NCBI GenBank assembly: GCA_030148425.1
Contig: JASBTM010000017.1
Location: 682,001-746,000, forward strand
DNA: 64,000 nucleotides
Source of the DNA: Hyphomicrobium sp.
GTDB taxonomy: Bacteria; Pseudomonadota; Alphaproteobacteria; Rhizobiales; Hyphomicrobiaceae
Reading direction: 5' to 3'
The first letter of the stretch is position 1. Every line of letters begins with the position of its first letter. Made by a program: the position numbers and the translations under genes. Shown here one piece after another: positions 48,377 through 57,751 of the stretch. The notes beneath the pieces were generated by a model. That model was given only the letters and a program-made list of their open reading frames with translations. It searched no databases and had not been told where the DNA came from.

Positions 48377-50709
48377 TAGAATTCCTCCCAACCCGCGTCC
48401 ACGGGCTGTGCATTGTGGCGTCGGCTCCCGCTGGCCGCGGCCTTTTTAATCGACGCGGGGCGGATGACGTGCGTCGCCGGCTTTGCAGCCTCTCGGCGCG
48501 ACGCAATCTCGACCACCGTGTCGTCGCCCGTCTGGAAGCGGCTCACAAGGCGCACGAGTTCCTCGGTCTGCTGAGAAAGCGTCTGCGTCGCCGCGGTTGC
48601 CTGTTCGACCATCGCAGCGTTCTGCTGCGTCACCTGATCCATTTCATTGACTGCTGTATTCACCTGCTCAAGCCCGTGCGCCTGCTCGTTGGCACTCGTC
48701 GCAATGTCGGTGACGATCGTATTGATCTCGGCGACTTGCGATACAATTCGCGTCAACGCCTGACCAGTTTCACCGACCAGCTGTACGCCTTGCGCGACTT
48801 GACCGGTCGAAGCTGAGATCAGCCCCTTAATCTCTTTTGCTGCCTCAGCGGAGCGCTGTGCTAAGGCGCGCACTTCCGATGCGACCACGGCGAAGCCGCG
48901 GCCTGCGTCGCCCGCTCGTGCTGCTTCGACGCCCGCATTCAGGGCCAAGAGATTCGTCTGGAACGCGATCTCGTCGATTACGCCGATGATCTGGCTGATC
49001 TGCTTCGACGAGGTTTCAATGCCATTCATCGCGGCAATCGCCTTGCGCACGACTTCACCGCCCTTCTCGGCATCCGCTTTGGCGACCGAGACCGTCTCGC
49101 GAGCATGCGTTGCGCCCCGCGCAGTCTTGTTGACGGTGTCAGTGATTTCCTTCACGGCCGCGGCGGTTTCCTCGAGGCTTGCCGCCTGATTTTCGGTGCG
49201 CCGAGATAAATCGTCCGAGGCCTGGGAAATTTCTTCCGTACCCAGGCGTATGCTACCAGCGCCCTTCTTGACGAGTTCAATGGTGCTCTTGAGTTGCGCA
49301 GCAGCAGAGTTGAAGTCGGTCTTCAGCTTTGCGAACTCTGGCGCAAATTCGGCGTAGACAGAGGTCTCAAGGTTGCCTTGGGCGAGTTCCGACAGAGAGG
49401 TCCCGAGCGATGCCACGACGGTATTGACCTGGTTCTCGGCTTCGAGCTTGCTTGCTTGTGCTGCTTCGAGCTGACCCATCATCAGGTTCATCTGGTTGAT
49501 GATCGCCTCGTACTCCGAGATAACCTTTTCGGTAATGCGATGCGTGAAGTCGCCGTTTGCGATGCGTTCGGCTGCGCTCGTGAAGGCATCCATGAAGCGT
49601 TCGTGCTCCAGAGCATAGTGATTATTTTGCTCTTGCTGCTGCTTCGCTGCTTCAATGGCGCCATCGGTCATCTGCTTGTTTTCGGTCATTGCCTTCTTGA
49701 AATGAGATAAGGCGGCTGCAATCAGACCGTTTTCATTGCGATCCGAAAGATGAGGAATGCTCACCGTCAGATCGTTGTGGCTCAGTTGCTCCATGACCCG
49801 GATAAGATCCGAAAGCCGGGAGGAAATGCCCTTCGACAAAAGCGCTACCATGACAAGAGCCAAGACAGTCGCTGCGATGAGCAATCCGATCGTCCAATAG
49901 AGAGACCGATTGGCGCCTTCCGCGTTGGCTTGAGCTAAATTCTCAAAAATTCCACCGGCGCGACTCGCGAGCTCGCCGACCATGGAATTCGAGTCGGACA
50001 ACTGCCCTTTCAGATCGCCAATCGATGAGCGCTGGTAATCGGCGGATTTCAGTTTCGACGCGATCTCGTCGAGCTTTGCCAGCAGTTTCGTATCCGAATC
50101 TCCGAGCGCACGTCTGATGTCGCCCGAAGCATCGGCATCCTTCAGCTTACGCAGCGACGCGCTAAGCTTTTTACTGGTTCGCTGAAGCACGGCATAATCG
50201 ATCGCAAAGTCCGTCCGGTCCTCGGCGACGCTCGGCGACGCTATAGTATCTGAAAGTTCGGCAAGCGCCTGTTTGACACCCCCCAACCGTTGAATGAAGA
50301 CGTCCTGCGCATGATAGCTATCGGGCGAGGTCGCGACTGCCATGCCCGATGCAGCCGAGATTTGATCCAAAAGCTCGATGCCTTTGCGGGTGCGATCGGA
50401 TTCGGTCTTGGCATTTTCGAATGCAGCAAGGGCGTCTTCGGCGTCGAATTCCTTGACAGATGCGAAGAGGCCCGCGCCCGCCTCGCTCGACTGCGAGCGG
50501 TCGACGCCAGACATTCTCGACCATATCACTGACGCCGACTTGGCGCCTTCGACTTCGCGCTCGAAGACCGCTCTCTGCTGAAGCTCTTGTTTGGCGAAAA
50601 GGTATAGCTGGACGAGCGACGGTACGAGGAAGATGGCGGCAATGAGAGCAAGCCTGCGCGGCATCGACCATTTGCTATTGATATATTCTATGACCATAAC
50701 TTCACTCAC
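48376..50709 (-). CDS. Methyl-accepting chemotaxis protein
   Basis: The 777-residue receptor has a transmembrane helix at about 18-37, a periplasmic helical domain of about 230 residues, a second helix near 275-297, HAMP regions ([20 protein letters not shown] and a second near 390), and a signalling domain with the hairpin tip [20 protein letters not shown] (about 595). The protein ends GWEEF, a CheR/CheB-binding pentapeptide like NWETF of enterobacteria. The frame opens with GTG 50709; ATG 50697 is an alternative. It is the first gene of the che operon. Confidence 0.94.
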   Translation of the reverse strand: MSEVMVIEYINSKWSMPRRLALIAAIFLVPSLVQLYLFAKQELQQRAVFEREVEGAKSASVIWSRMSGVDRSQSSEAGAGLFASVKEFDAEDALAAFENAKTESDRTRKGIELLDQISAASGMAVATSPDSYHAQDVFIQRLGGVKQALAELSDTIASPSVAEDRTDFAIDYAVLQRTSKKLSASLRKLKDADASGDIRRALGDSDTKLLAKLDEIASKLKSADYQRSSIGDLKGQLSDSNSMVGELASRAGGIFENLAQANAEGANRSLYWTIGLLIAATVLALVMVALLSKGISSRLSDLIRVMEQLSHNDLTVSIPHLSDRNENGLIAAALSHFKKAMTENKQMTDGAIEAAKQQQEQNNHYALEHERFMDAFTSAAERIANGDFTHRITEKVISEYEAIINQMNLMMGQLEAAQASKLEAENQVNTVVASLGTSLSELAQGNLETSVYAEFAPEFAKLKTDFNSAAAQLKSTIELVKKGAGSIRLGTEEISQASDDLSRRTENQAASLEETAAAVKEITDTVNKTARGATHARETVSVAKADAEKGGEVVRKAIAAMNGIETSSKQISQIIGVIDEIAFQTNLLALNAGVEAARAGDAGRGFAVVASEVRALAQRSAEAAKEIKGLISASTGQVAQGVQLVGETGQALTRIVSQVAEINTIVTDIATSANEQAHGLEQVNTAVNEMDQVTQQNAAMVEQATAATQTLSQQTEELVRLVSRFQTGDDTVVEIASRREAAKPATHVIRPASIKKAAASGSRRHNAQPVDAGWEEF

Positions 50710-51228
50710 TTCCTCGTGATTTTTCTCTATTGTTTATTCGGAGGCTGTCGATCGTCCCCCGGCGATCCAGGCGCCGGTCCGGGCGATGCTTAAAGAATTG
50801 TTCTGCTGGGAAGCACGCAGCGCGTTTCGGGCAAAGGAACGCCTTCTCGCTCGAAGCGGGATTCGACGGTCAATGCGAGCGAGAAAGAGCCCGAAAGATG
50901 CGGGTTGTGAAATGCCGTTAGCATGGCATGTTCCTGCTTCAAAAGCTTGGAACATGTCGGATTTTTAGCCGACACGGCTGCGCGGCATCATGCCTATGAC
51001 TATTGAAATCAAGCCGCCGTGAGGCGAAATTAGCTGGCAAATCTATCGAATTGGTTTACGATTCCAATTCATTTCTTTCCAATACATAAATGTAGATATT
51101 TTCTGACTCGATATTCCATTGAATATCAGTCGGCAATTCAAAAATGCGGATGAATAATTCCCGAACGCGCGGTTCCATTTCGGACGCTAAATTCTTTCCT
51201 GGATCACACCAAGCCCGGCAGAACGCTT
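50710..51228. other. Gap with likely che operon promoter and a possible ORF remnant
   Basis: These 519 bases precede the leftward che operon and should contain its promoter. The right-hand part (51056-51178, minus strand) holds a 40-codon ATG frame whose open frame continues upstream, with protein-like sequence (AFCRAWCDPGKN, RELFIRIFELPTDIQWN). No good start codon precedes it, so it may be a decayed gene or a very small one. The rest shows nothing I can identify. Confidence 0.4.
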
Positions 51229-51519
51229 TTATTTCTTCAGCCAGGAAAGCCGCCGCGGCGGCTTGATATATTCAACGCCGACGACCGCGCCCTTTACATG
51301 TGCGACACGGCATCGAACAATCAGATCGTCGTCCGGAACTTCCAAGAAAAGCTCGCCCTTCAACAATTCCGGGGCTGGAACCTTTATCTTTGCCCCTCCA
51401 TCAGAATGGTCGAGCAATGTTCCGTCGATCCGCTGCCCGTCATCCAGCGCCGCGACGGCTGCCTTGAATGCCGGCCGCCGCCCAAAGTTTCGTTGTTCTC
51501 GTGATCGCTCTATTGCCAA
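51229..51519 (-). CDS. Small PilZ-domain protein
   Basis: The 96-residue product is a stand-alone PilZ domain. The c-di-GMP-binding arginines are in REQRNFGRRPAFKAAV and the second motif is DHSDGGAKIKVPA (DxSxxG), followed by LIVRCRVAHVKGAVVGVEYI. It begins with TTG, since no ATG or GTG lies in a suitable place. Such proteins read cyclic-di-GMP and often act on flagella; its place between che genes and a GGDEF-EAL gene fits. Confidence 0.85.
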   Translation of the reverse strand: MAIERSREQRNFGRRPAFKAAVAALDDGQRIDGTLLDHSDGGAKIKVPAPELLKGELFLEVPDDDLIVRCRVAHVKGAVVGVEYIKPPRRLSWLKK

Positions 51520-51817
51520 GCTACGCTCTGTGTATCCAATTTGCCTATAAGATCGGCGCTCGGCCCGGCTTCAGTCCGATCTCCCGAAATGTTCCGAGAT
51601 GGGTTGCAGAAGCACAAGAGCACGTGCGCTGAACCTCTAGAGCGATTCGCCAGAGTTGGCACTGGAAGCCGCTATCCGTACACAGATTACTTCGAGTTTG
51701 CTGCAATCTTGTGCTGAAGCCGGCTAATCCCGCTTTAAGAGATTTAAACCAATTATCGGAATAGATAGGCTGTTCGCGTGGACGGCGGGCACCGAGGCTT
51801 GGCGTGCAGGCGGAACG

Positions 51818-53959
51818 ATGCGGGGTTCGGCGGCTAAGAGCGACATGGCTTTCAATCTTCACCCTCCCGCTCATAATGCCTCAAAGATGAAGAGAGTGCG
51901 CAAAAAGGGATCCGCCTCTCCCGATCAGGCGACTAACGCGAAAGCGTTGGCATCTGCGTTCGATCAGCTCGGCATGGTCTCGATCACCGATTCCGAGGGG
52001 CGCATTGTTCGCGTCAACGATGCCTTTTTGCAGGCAAGCCAGCGGTCTCGAAAAGAACTCATCGGCCAGAACCACTCGATCCTGAGCTCCGGTCATCATC
52101 CGGAAGAATTTTGGGCGGATGCTTATCGTGAGCTCAATCTTGGGAAGACTTGGCGCGCGCCTATAAAAAATAGGGCGAAGGACGGCTCGTACTACTGGGT
52201 CGACGCGCTTATCCTGCCTCTCAAGGGAAGAGCGAAAAAGATTACCGGCTTCCTCTCGTTTCAGATCGACATTACCAAGTCCGTCGATCTTCACATCGGG
52301 TTGCAGGAGCGCAACGAGCTGCTCCATGCCGTTATCGAAAGTTTTCCCGGTGGCCTGACTGTTTTCGATCGCGATCTCAGTATCATTCTCATCAACGAAA
52401 AGCAGAAGCAGCTGCTTGAGTACCCGGAAGAGCTGTTTAGCGGCGGACCGCCAACGCTCGAACAGCTTTATCGCTTCAACGCGAAACGCGGAGAATATGG
52501 ACCTGGCGACGTCGAGGAACAGGTGCGCGCGCGCCTTGAACTCGCACGCAAGGGCGAGACGCATATCTTCGAACGCCGCCGTCCGAACGGGACCTTTCTA
52601 GAAATTCGCGGCACGCCACTTCCAAGCGGCGGGTTCGTAACCGCGCATCTCGACATTACCGAGCGCAAGCGCCATCTCGAAACGATCGGCCGGCTCGAGC
52701 ACCAAGACGTTCTGACCGGTCTTCCCAACCGCCTGCTGCTCCAAGACCGCGTTCGCGCGGGACTTGCTCAGGCCAAGGACGGCGCTGCACTCGCGCTCCA
52801 CTGCCTCGACATCGATCGCTTCAAATCGATCAACGATACGCTCGGCCATGAGGTCGGTGATGCGCTGCTCGTCGAGATCGGAAAGAGATTGAGGAGCGAG
52901 CTACGGGAAAGCGATACGCTGGCGCGCCTTGGCGGGGACGAGTTCGCCGTAATCCAGGCCGCGCCAAAATCCATCGAAGAGGTGGAAGCACTCGCTAAGC
53001 GCCTTATCTCGACATTTTCGGAGCCGTTTGTCCTCGGCGACAATACCGTCTCGATGGGTACGAGCATCGGTATCGCGGTCGGTCCGTCGGACGGCAGCGA
53101 TGCGGAGGAACTTCTCGCGAACGCGGATATGGCCCTCTACCGCACGAAATCGATCGGCCGAGGGACGTTTGGATTTTTCGAGCACTCCATGCATGAGCGC
53201 TTACAGAAGCGCCATCAGATCATCATGGGTCTGCATGAAGCCATCGCGAACAGTAAGTTCGAGTTGCACTATCAGCCCATCGTGAACGTCAAGACGCGCA
53301 GGATCGTCGGCTGCGAAGCGCTCATTCGGTGGTCTCATCCTGTGCGCGGCCTCATTCCAGCGTCCGAATTCATTCCGATTGCAGAGGAATGCGGATTGAT
53401 CGGCCAGATCGGCGATTGGGTTTTGAAGCGCGCATGCGCCGAGGCGAGCCTTTGGCCGGATGATATCTGGGTCGCGGTCAATGTGTCCCCGGCGCAGTTT
53501 CACGACAAGGAACTCGTCGAAAAGATCACGAACGCTGCCAAAAGCATTCCACTTTCCCGGCTCATCCTCGAGATAACCGAGACGCTTCTGATGCGGGATC
53601 AGGATGCTGCGGCCGTCACGTTGGAGCAATTGCGCAAGATGGGAGTGCGCTTCTCGATCGACGACTTCGGAACAGGCTTTTCCTCGTTGAGTTATCTGCA
53701 GAGTTTCCCGTTCGATAAAATCAAGATCGACAAGTCGTTTGTCTCCTCCGTCGCAAACGCCAAACGTTCCGCGACGTTACGGCGCTCCATCATTCAGCTT
53801 GGCTATAATCTCGGAATGACGAGCGTCGCGGAGGGTGTCGAGACCGAAGAGCAACTCGATCGCCTTCGTTCAGAAGGCTGCGTCGAAGCGCAAGGATTTC
53901 TCTTTTCACGCGCAGTGCCCGCAGCGAAGCTGCGAACGCTTTTTGCTAATCCGCTTTAG
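51818..53959 (+). CDS. PAS-PAS-GGDEF-EAL cyclic-di-GMP enzyme
   Basis: The 713-residue cytoplasmic protein has a PAS domain (about 45-150, with VRVNDAFLQASQRSRKELIG), a second PAS-like domain (about 165-285), a GGDEF domain with GGDEF at 372-376 and an EAL domain with EAL at 500-502 and DDFGTGFSSLSYLQ later. Both catalytic signatures are intact, so it could make and break cyclic-di-GMP depending on PAS input. The start could also be ATG 51845. The next gene follows after 20 bases and encodes a PilZ-like protein, a likely effector partner. Confidence 0.92.
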   Translation: MRGSAAKSDMAFNLHPPAHNASKMKRVRKKGSASPDQATNAKALASAFDQLGMVSITDSEGRIVRVNDAFLQASQRSRKELIGQNHSILSSGHHPEEFWADAYRELNLGKTWRAPIKNRAKDGSYYWVDALILPLKGRAKKITGFLSFQIDITKSVDLHIGLQERNELLHAVIESFPGGLTVFDRDLSIILINEKQKQLLEYPEELFSGGPPTLEQLYRFNAKRGEYGPGDVEEQVRARLELARKGETHIFERRRPNGTFLEIRGTPLPSGGFVTAHLDITERKRHLETIGRLEHQDVLTGLPNRLLLQDRVRAGLAQAKDGAALALHCLDIDRFKSINDTLGHEVGDALLVEIGKRLRSELRESDTLARLGGDEFAVIQAAPKSIEEVEALAKRLISTFSEPFVLGDNTVSMGTSIGIAVGPSDGSDAEELLANADMALYRTKSIGRGTFGFFEHSMHERLQKRHQIIMGLHEAIANSKFELHYQPIVNVKTRRIVGCEALIRWSHPVRGLIPASEFIPIAEECGLIGQIGDWVLKRACAEASLWPDDIWVAVNVSPAQFHDKELVEKITNAAKSIPLSRLILEITETLLMRDQDAAAVTLEQLRKMGVRFSIDDFGTGFSSLSYLQSFPFDKIKIDKSFVSSVANAKRSATLRRSIIQLGYNLGMTSVAEGVETEEQLDRLRSEGCVEAQGFLFSRAVPAAKLRTLFANPL

Positions 53960-53979
53960 CCCATTTTTTGGTCATCTCG

Positions 53980-54840
53980 ATGCGAATAGCCACCCGAAAA
54001 TCTTCCCAAACCCCGAGACAGGAAGCGCTCCATTCGCTTCCCGAGCGCGATCAAGGTAACGGGCTCTTCGAGGCGTTCGTCTGCGAATTTCACTGGACCG
54101 CTTTGCAGATCGCCGCGGTAACGAGCTGCGTAAATGCGAGCGCCGCCAGTAATCGCGCGTGGATGCTTCGGGCGTGCAGCAATCTCATTCCTGTTGAATC
54201 ATTCGCTATCAGAACGGCCCTCAACCTGTGGGAAGAGGTCGGCTTTTCGAAAAAGCTCGCATCATCGTTACAGCGAATTTTTTTAGACCTGTCCGACGCC
54301 AAGCTGCAAACGCTGCCTATCGTCAGGGACGCCGGGACTTTCTCCAGCCCCCATGTATCGGCCGCCAAGCTCGAACAGATTGCAATTCTCTGGCGTGAGC
54401 TTTCGAAAGCATGTGAGACGGTCGTGCAATCGCTTGAGCCGGAAGCTCGATGGCGACTTAGCGGGCTCTACACGGGCAATTGCCTCATCCTGGGTCGTTT
54501 CCTCCGAAGTGCGATTTCCGGAGCACACGATTGCGTCAACCAGTTTGGCGAGGTCGCGGTCCCCGTCCTGCCGCAGCGACGAAAATCAGCGCATTATGCC
54601 TTATTGCAACCGTGCATATTGCGGGGAGCAAGTGGCAGCTCGGCAGCTTTCGCGCAGGATTTCTCCAAGTGCGGAATGAACCTCTCATGCGACTACGGCT
54701 TCCAGCTCAAAGAGCGAGTCGTCATAGAGCTTCGCAGCGGCCGAAAGATGAGGGGCACCGTCGTCTGGGCGCGGAGCAAAAAGCTCAACGTGCAATTTGA
54801 CGAACCTTTGGCCGAAGGCGATCAGCTTTTTGTTCGCTAA
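53980..54840 (+). CDS. PilZ-like protein with unknown helical N-terminal domain
   Basis: The 286-residue product has an N-terminal region of about 190 residues that is helical and matches nothing I know (FVCEFHWTALQIAAVTSCVN, ARWRLSGLYTGNCLILGRFL). A PilZ-like domain (about 195-286) follows, with RRKSAHYALLQPC, DFSKCGMNLSC (DxSxxG) and RGTVVWARSKKLNVQFDEPL. The first arginine motif is irregular, so c-di-GMP binding is uncertain. ATG 53980 is preferred over TTG 53968. It is co-directional with the GGDEF-EAL gene, 20 bases downstream. Confidence 0.65.
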   Translation: MRIATRKSSQTPRQEALHSLPERDQGNGLFEAFVCEFHWTALQIAAVTSCVNASAASNRAWMLRACSNLIPVESFAIRTALNLWEEVGFSKKLASSLQRIFLDLSDAKLQTLPIVRDAGTFSSPHVSAAKLEQIAILWRELSKACETVVQSLEPEARWRLSGLYTGNCLILGRFLRSAISGAHDCVNQFGEVAVPVLPQRRKSAHYALLQPCILRGASGSSAAFAQDFSKCGMNLSCDYGFQLKERVVIELRSGRKMRGTVVWARSKKLNVQFDEPLAEGDQLFVR

Positions 54841-54885
54841 GAGCTACAAATCCGACATTCGAAAACGCGGACGAGCACCGATCCT

Positions 54886-55998
54886 TCAGTTGTCAACGAC
54901 GACACGATTTCGACCCAGAGCTTTGGCCTCATACAATTTCGCGTCCGCCCGATCGAGGAAGTCGTCACACTCCTCTCCGCGCCGCAGCTCCACAATCCCG
55001 AATGACGCTGTGACTTTGCCGATCGGTTGCCCCGTCCGGTGATGCATCCACTTTTTGCATTCCAGTTCGCTGCGGATCTGTTCGCCGAGATTTTTCGCTC
55101 CGGCCAATCGCGTTTGCGGCAGTACGACAATGAACTCCTCGCCGCCATAGCGAGCGGCAGTATCGCGGCCCTTAATGTTCTTCGATAGCAGCTCTGCAAA
55201 CCGCCGCAGAATCTCGTCGCCGACGGCATGACCGAACGTATCGTTGATACGCTTAAAATGATCGACATCAGCCATAATGATGCTCAGCGGATCGTTGGCG
55301 TCAGCCGCGACTTGCACTTCCTTTGGAAGATTAACCTCAAGCCAATGCCGATTTTTCAGCGAGGTAACGGCATCCATCATTCCAAGACGATGACTGTCAC
55401 TGAGGCTGATCCTCAGCTTCTCAATCTGCTGCTGGGATTGTTGAAGGCGGGCATTGAGATCATTAACCTCGGTCTGCACCTTCTTGTTCTCGCTGACCAG
55501 AAACTGGATAACCGCCCGAATTCGATCGGGAGACGTCGAAGATACGAGGCTATCGCTGACCTTCGACAACGATTCGGAATGCGACCCGCTGAGTTCGACA
55601 TGCTGTTTTAACAACCGCATTACCGAAAACATTTCTTCGTCGAGTTCCTGGCCGACTTTTTCGAGTCTATCGGACAGTCCTTCGTCCCGTTCGCGCCGAA
55701 CGATTTGTGATCCGCTGAAAAACTGCCAAGCTCCCAACGCGAAGCTCAAACATCCGGCCGCAACAATTCCGAACATAAGTGCCAAAGAAAAAGGATGGGC
55801 GCCCAGACGAACGAGACGTCCGCGCGAGTCTACTTCGGCAATCTGCCAAGTCACATCAGACCAACTCAAAAGCGATCCAGGATTGATCTCAGATTGCATG
55901 AAAAGGCTCCACGCAATGTATGTGGAGCAAATGGCAACAACGCTCACCAGCATGACTATGGCCGACGAGGGCAGCTGTCTGAGTGCAAATGTGCTCAT
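54886..55998 (-). CDS. Membrane-bound diguanylate cyclase
   Basis: The 370-residue protein has two transmembrane segments (about 14-34 and 72-93) flanking a short periplasmic loop. A coiled-coil signalling helix (about 100-215) follows, then a GGDEF domain with TARYGGEEFIVVLPQTRLAG near 280. The active site is intact (GGEEF). The inhibitory-site position reads KGRD instead of RxxD, so product inhibition may be weakened. It is convergent with the PilZ-like gene and lies just downstream of the fliQ operon. Confidence 0.92.
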   Translation of the reverse strand: MSTFALRQLPSSAIVMLVSVVAICSTYIAWSLFMQSEINPGSLLSWSDVTWQIAEVDSRGRLVRLGAHPFSLALMFGIVAAGCLSFALGAWQFFSGSQIVRRERDEGLSDRLEKVGQELDEEMFSVMRLLKQHVELSGSHSESLSKVSDSLVSSTSPDRIRAVIQFLVSENKKVQTEVNDLNARLQQSQQQIEKLRISLSDSHRLGMMDAVTSLKNRHWLEVNLPKEVQVAADANDPLSIIMADVDHFKRINDTFGHAVGDEILRRFAELLSKNIKGRDTAARYGGEEFIVVLPQTRLAGAKNLGEQIRSELECKKWMHHRTGQPIGKVTASFGIVELRRGEECDDFLDRADAKLYEAKALGRNRVVVDN

Positions 55999-56285
55999 GA
56001 TTCCGCTCGGGTCAAAACGGCGAGATCCATTCGTCTCGCTTGCTCACGCATTTACGGGAGGGATGTTTGCCACGAGCATCTGAAACGTGTCAGGACTGAG
56101 TAGCCTCGCACACTCGGAATTTGTGGCGATTTAGACCGAGCATAAAGCAAGCAGATACCGTCAGCATCCGGAACATGAGTCGGCTGAGCACGCAATGCTC
56201 TTTCTGCGTATTTCAGGGAATAACCATTTACTTTATGCGAAATTCGATTTTGCTGGGTCTTTTGAGACCGGTTCAAAACCGCGCG

Positions 56286-56555
56286 CTATCTGAAGCCGAC
56301 CGCAATCCGCGTATATAATTGTTCGGTGAATACTTTTAACAAACCGCCGCTGTAGCCGCCGGTCAGCAAGAGAATGATAAAGCCCGCGATCATTTTAGGC
56401 ACGAACGTCAGCGTCATTTCTTGGATTTGAGTTAGCGCTTGGACGAACGCAACACTGACGCCGATCACCATTGCCGAACCAACGACCGGTCCGGCGAGCA
56501 CCATCGTCAACCATATTGCTTGCTGGACGAGTTCCAGTGCGTCGCCTTCCGTCAC
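56286..56555 (-). CDS. fliQ: Flagellar export apparatus protein FliQ
   Basis: A GTG start overlapping the flgD stop (GTGA) gives 89 residues, the usual FliQ length. The two transmembrane hairpins include DALELVQQAIWLTMVLAGPV and VGVSVAFVQALTQIQEMTLT with the conserved QIQEMTL turn. FliQ joins FliP and FliR in the export gate. It is the last gene of the leftward operon; its usual partner flhA is absent here and found at 36.5 kb. Confidence 0.93.
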   Translation of the reverse strand: MTEGDALELVQQAIWLTMVLAGPVVGSAMVIGVSVAFVQALTQIQEMTLTFVPKMIAGFIILLLTGGYSGGLLKVFTEQLYTRIAVGFR

Positions 56556-56959
56556 GAGTGCGGATACCCGATCGTCACACCTGCTCCGATCGGAATCTGC
56601 TGGCCAGTTGTCAGCACCGCAGTCGACCCCGAGGAATCGATCCTGACAGATTGAATGATGCCTTCCGTACCATCCGTTCCTTTGATCGACAGCCCAATCA
56701 TCGTGCTCGCCTGCGAAATATTGGAATTCACCAAAAGCTGGCCAAGCTTGGTGTTTGCATTGATCCCCTGCTCGACGCTCGAGAACTGGGCGATCTGCGA
56801 CATGAATTGACTGGAGTCGGTGGGATTGAGCGGATCCTGATTCTGCAACTGAGCAACCATGAGCTGCAGGAAATCGTTGTAATTGAGCGTTGAGCTTGCA
56901 CCACTCGTGGATGCGCCTGGGGTATTTGTTGCACCGCCGGTGCTTGGCACAGTCGTCAT
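56552..56959 (-). CDS. flgD: Hook cap protein FlgD
   Basis: The 135-residue protein holds the FlgD N-terminal domain (LNYNDFLQLMVAQLQNQDPL, PTDSSQFMSQIAQFSSVEQG) and a shortened C-terminal part, the form typical of rhizobia. It caps the growing hook outside the cell. Its ATG overlaps the flbT stop. Confidence 0.93.
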   Translation of the reverse strand: MTTVPSTGGATNTPGASTSGASSTLNYNDFLQLMVAQLQNQDPLNPTDSSQFMSQIAQFSSVEQGINANTKLGQLLVNSNISQASTMIGLSIKGTDGTEGIIQSVRIDSSGSTAVLTTGQQIPIGAGVTIGYPHS

Positions 56960-57375
56960 GCGACCTCCTTGCTGCGTTCTTCGGCAGCTTCTGCCGCCGG
57001 TTCGAATGGAAGCATCGTTCTGACTTTTTTGAGAGCTTCGAAGGGTCGATCATTATCGAGCAGATTGCCCGTCTCGACCAATCCGGCGGAGAGGCGCGGA
57101 TCAGCGATGGTCGCCACAAGATTCGTGACCGATTCCCTTGCCATAGACCGTGCCTTCATATGCAGCGCCGGATCCATGAGCATCATCTGGATCATGAAAT
57201 AAAGCTGCCGAAGCGGCGTCGTCGTCTCTTCGGGCTTCATGACGTGCTGCTCAAGCAGAAATATCACGTCATTCATGAGCTCTATGCTGACTTTGCGATC
57301 AACACGAAGCACTCCACCGTTGATGAAGATTCGCTCGCCTGCGCGTAACGTTATTTTTAAGCCGCCGGCCATCAA
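56956..57375 (-). CDS. flbT: Flagellin synthesis regulator FlbT
   Basis: The 139-residue protein begins MMAGGLKITLRAGERIFING and contains VELMNDVIFL-type sequence (VSIELMNDVIFLLEQHVMKP), as in FlbT. FlbT acts after transcription on flagellin mRNA in alphaproteobacteria, and with FlaF balances filament assembly. Its ATG overlaps the flaF stop. Confidence 0.92.
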   Translation of the reverse strand: MMAGGLKITLRAGERIFINGGVLRVDRKVSIELMNDVIFLLEQHVMKPEETTTPLRQLYFMIQMMLMDPALHMKARSMARESVTNLVATIADPRLSAGLVETGNLLDNDRPFEALKKVRTMLPFEPAAEAAEERSKEVA

Positions 57376-57716
57376 AGACCTTCCGCTATGACATTTGAAA
57401 CTTCTATGAGACCGGCGAAATTCTGCGATTTACCGCTGCTGATCGCCTGAGCTTCCTTGAGCATCCAAATTCCGATCGAGATGAGTTTGGCACGAACATC
57501 GTCCGGCAAGCCGTTATCGGACTTGGATAGATCCTCGAGAAAAAAGCTCCACAGCCTATTCAGAAAGATGATGGCGTCTACTGCTTCACGAGAACTGGGG
57601 CCAGCCTTTTCCGCCGTTCTCAGAAGCGCGATGGACTGCTCGATCGCCAGGCGTTCGTTTTCGCGCTGACGGTTGCCGGAATCGCTCAGTGCTTCTTCGT
57701 ATGAGAACTTGTACAT
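57372..57716 (-). CDS. flaF: Flagellin synthesis regulator FlaF
   Basis: The 114-residue helical protein starts MYKFSYEEALSDSGNRQREN and includes IFLNRLWSFFLEDLS and LISIGIWMLKEAQAISSGKS, the FlaF hallmarks. FlaF promotes flagellin synthesis and secretion, opposite to FlbT. It lies between flgL and flbT in the standard order. Confidence 0.92.
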   Translation of the reverse strand: MYKFSYEEALSDSGNRQRENERLAIEQSIALLRTAEKAGPSSREAVDAIIFLNRLWSFFLEDLSKSDNGLPDDVRAKLISIGIWMLKEAQAISSGKSQNFAGLIEVSNVIAEGL

Positions 57717-57751
57717 CGTTCGCCTTCCGGAATTCTCTTTTTTTGCCGCCG

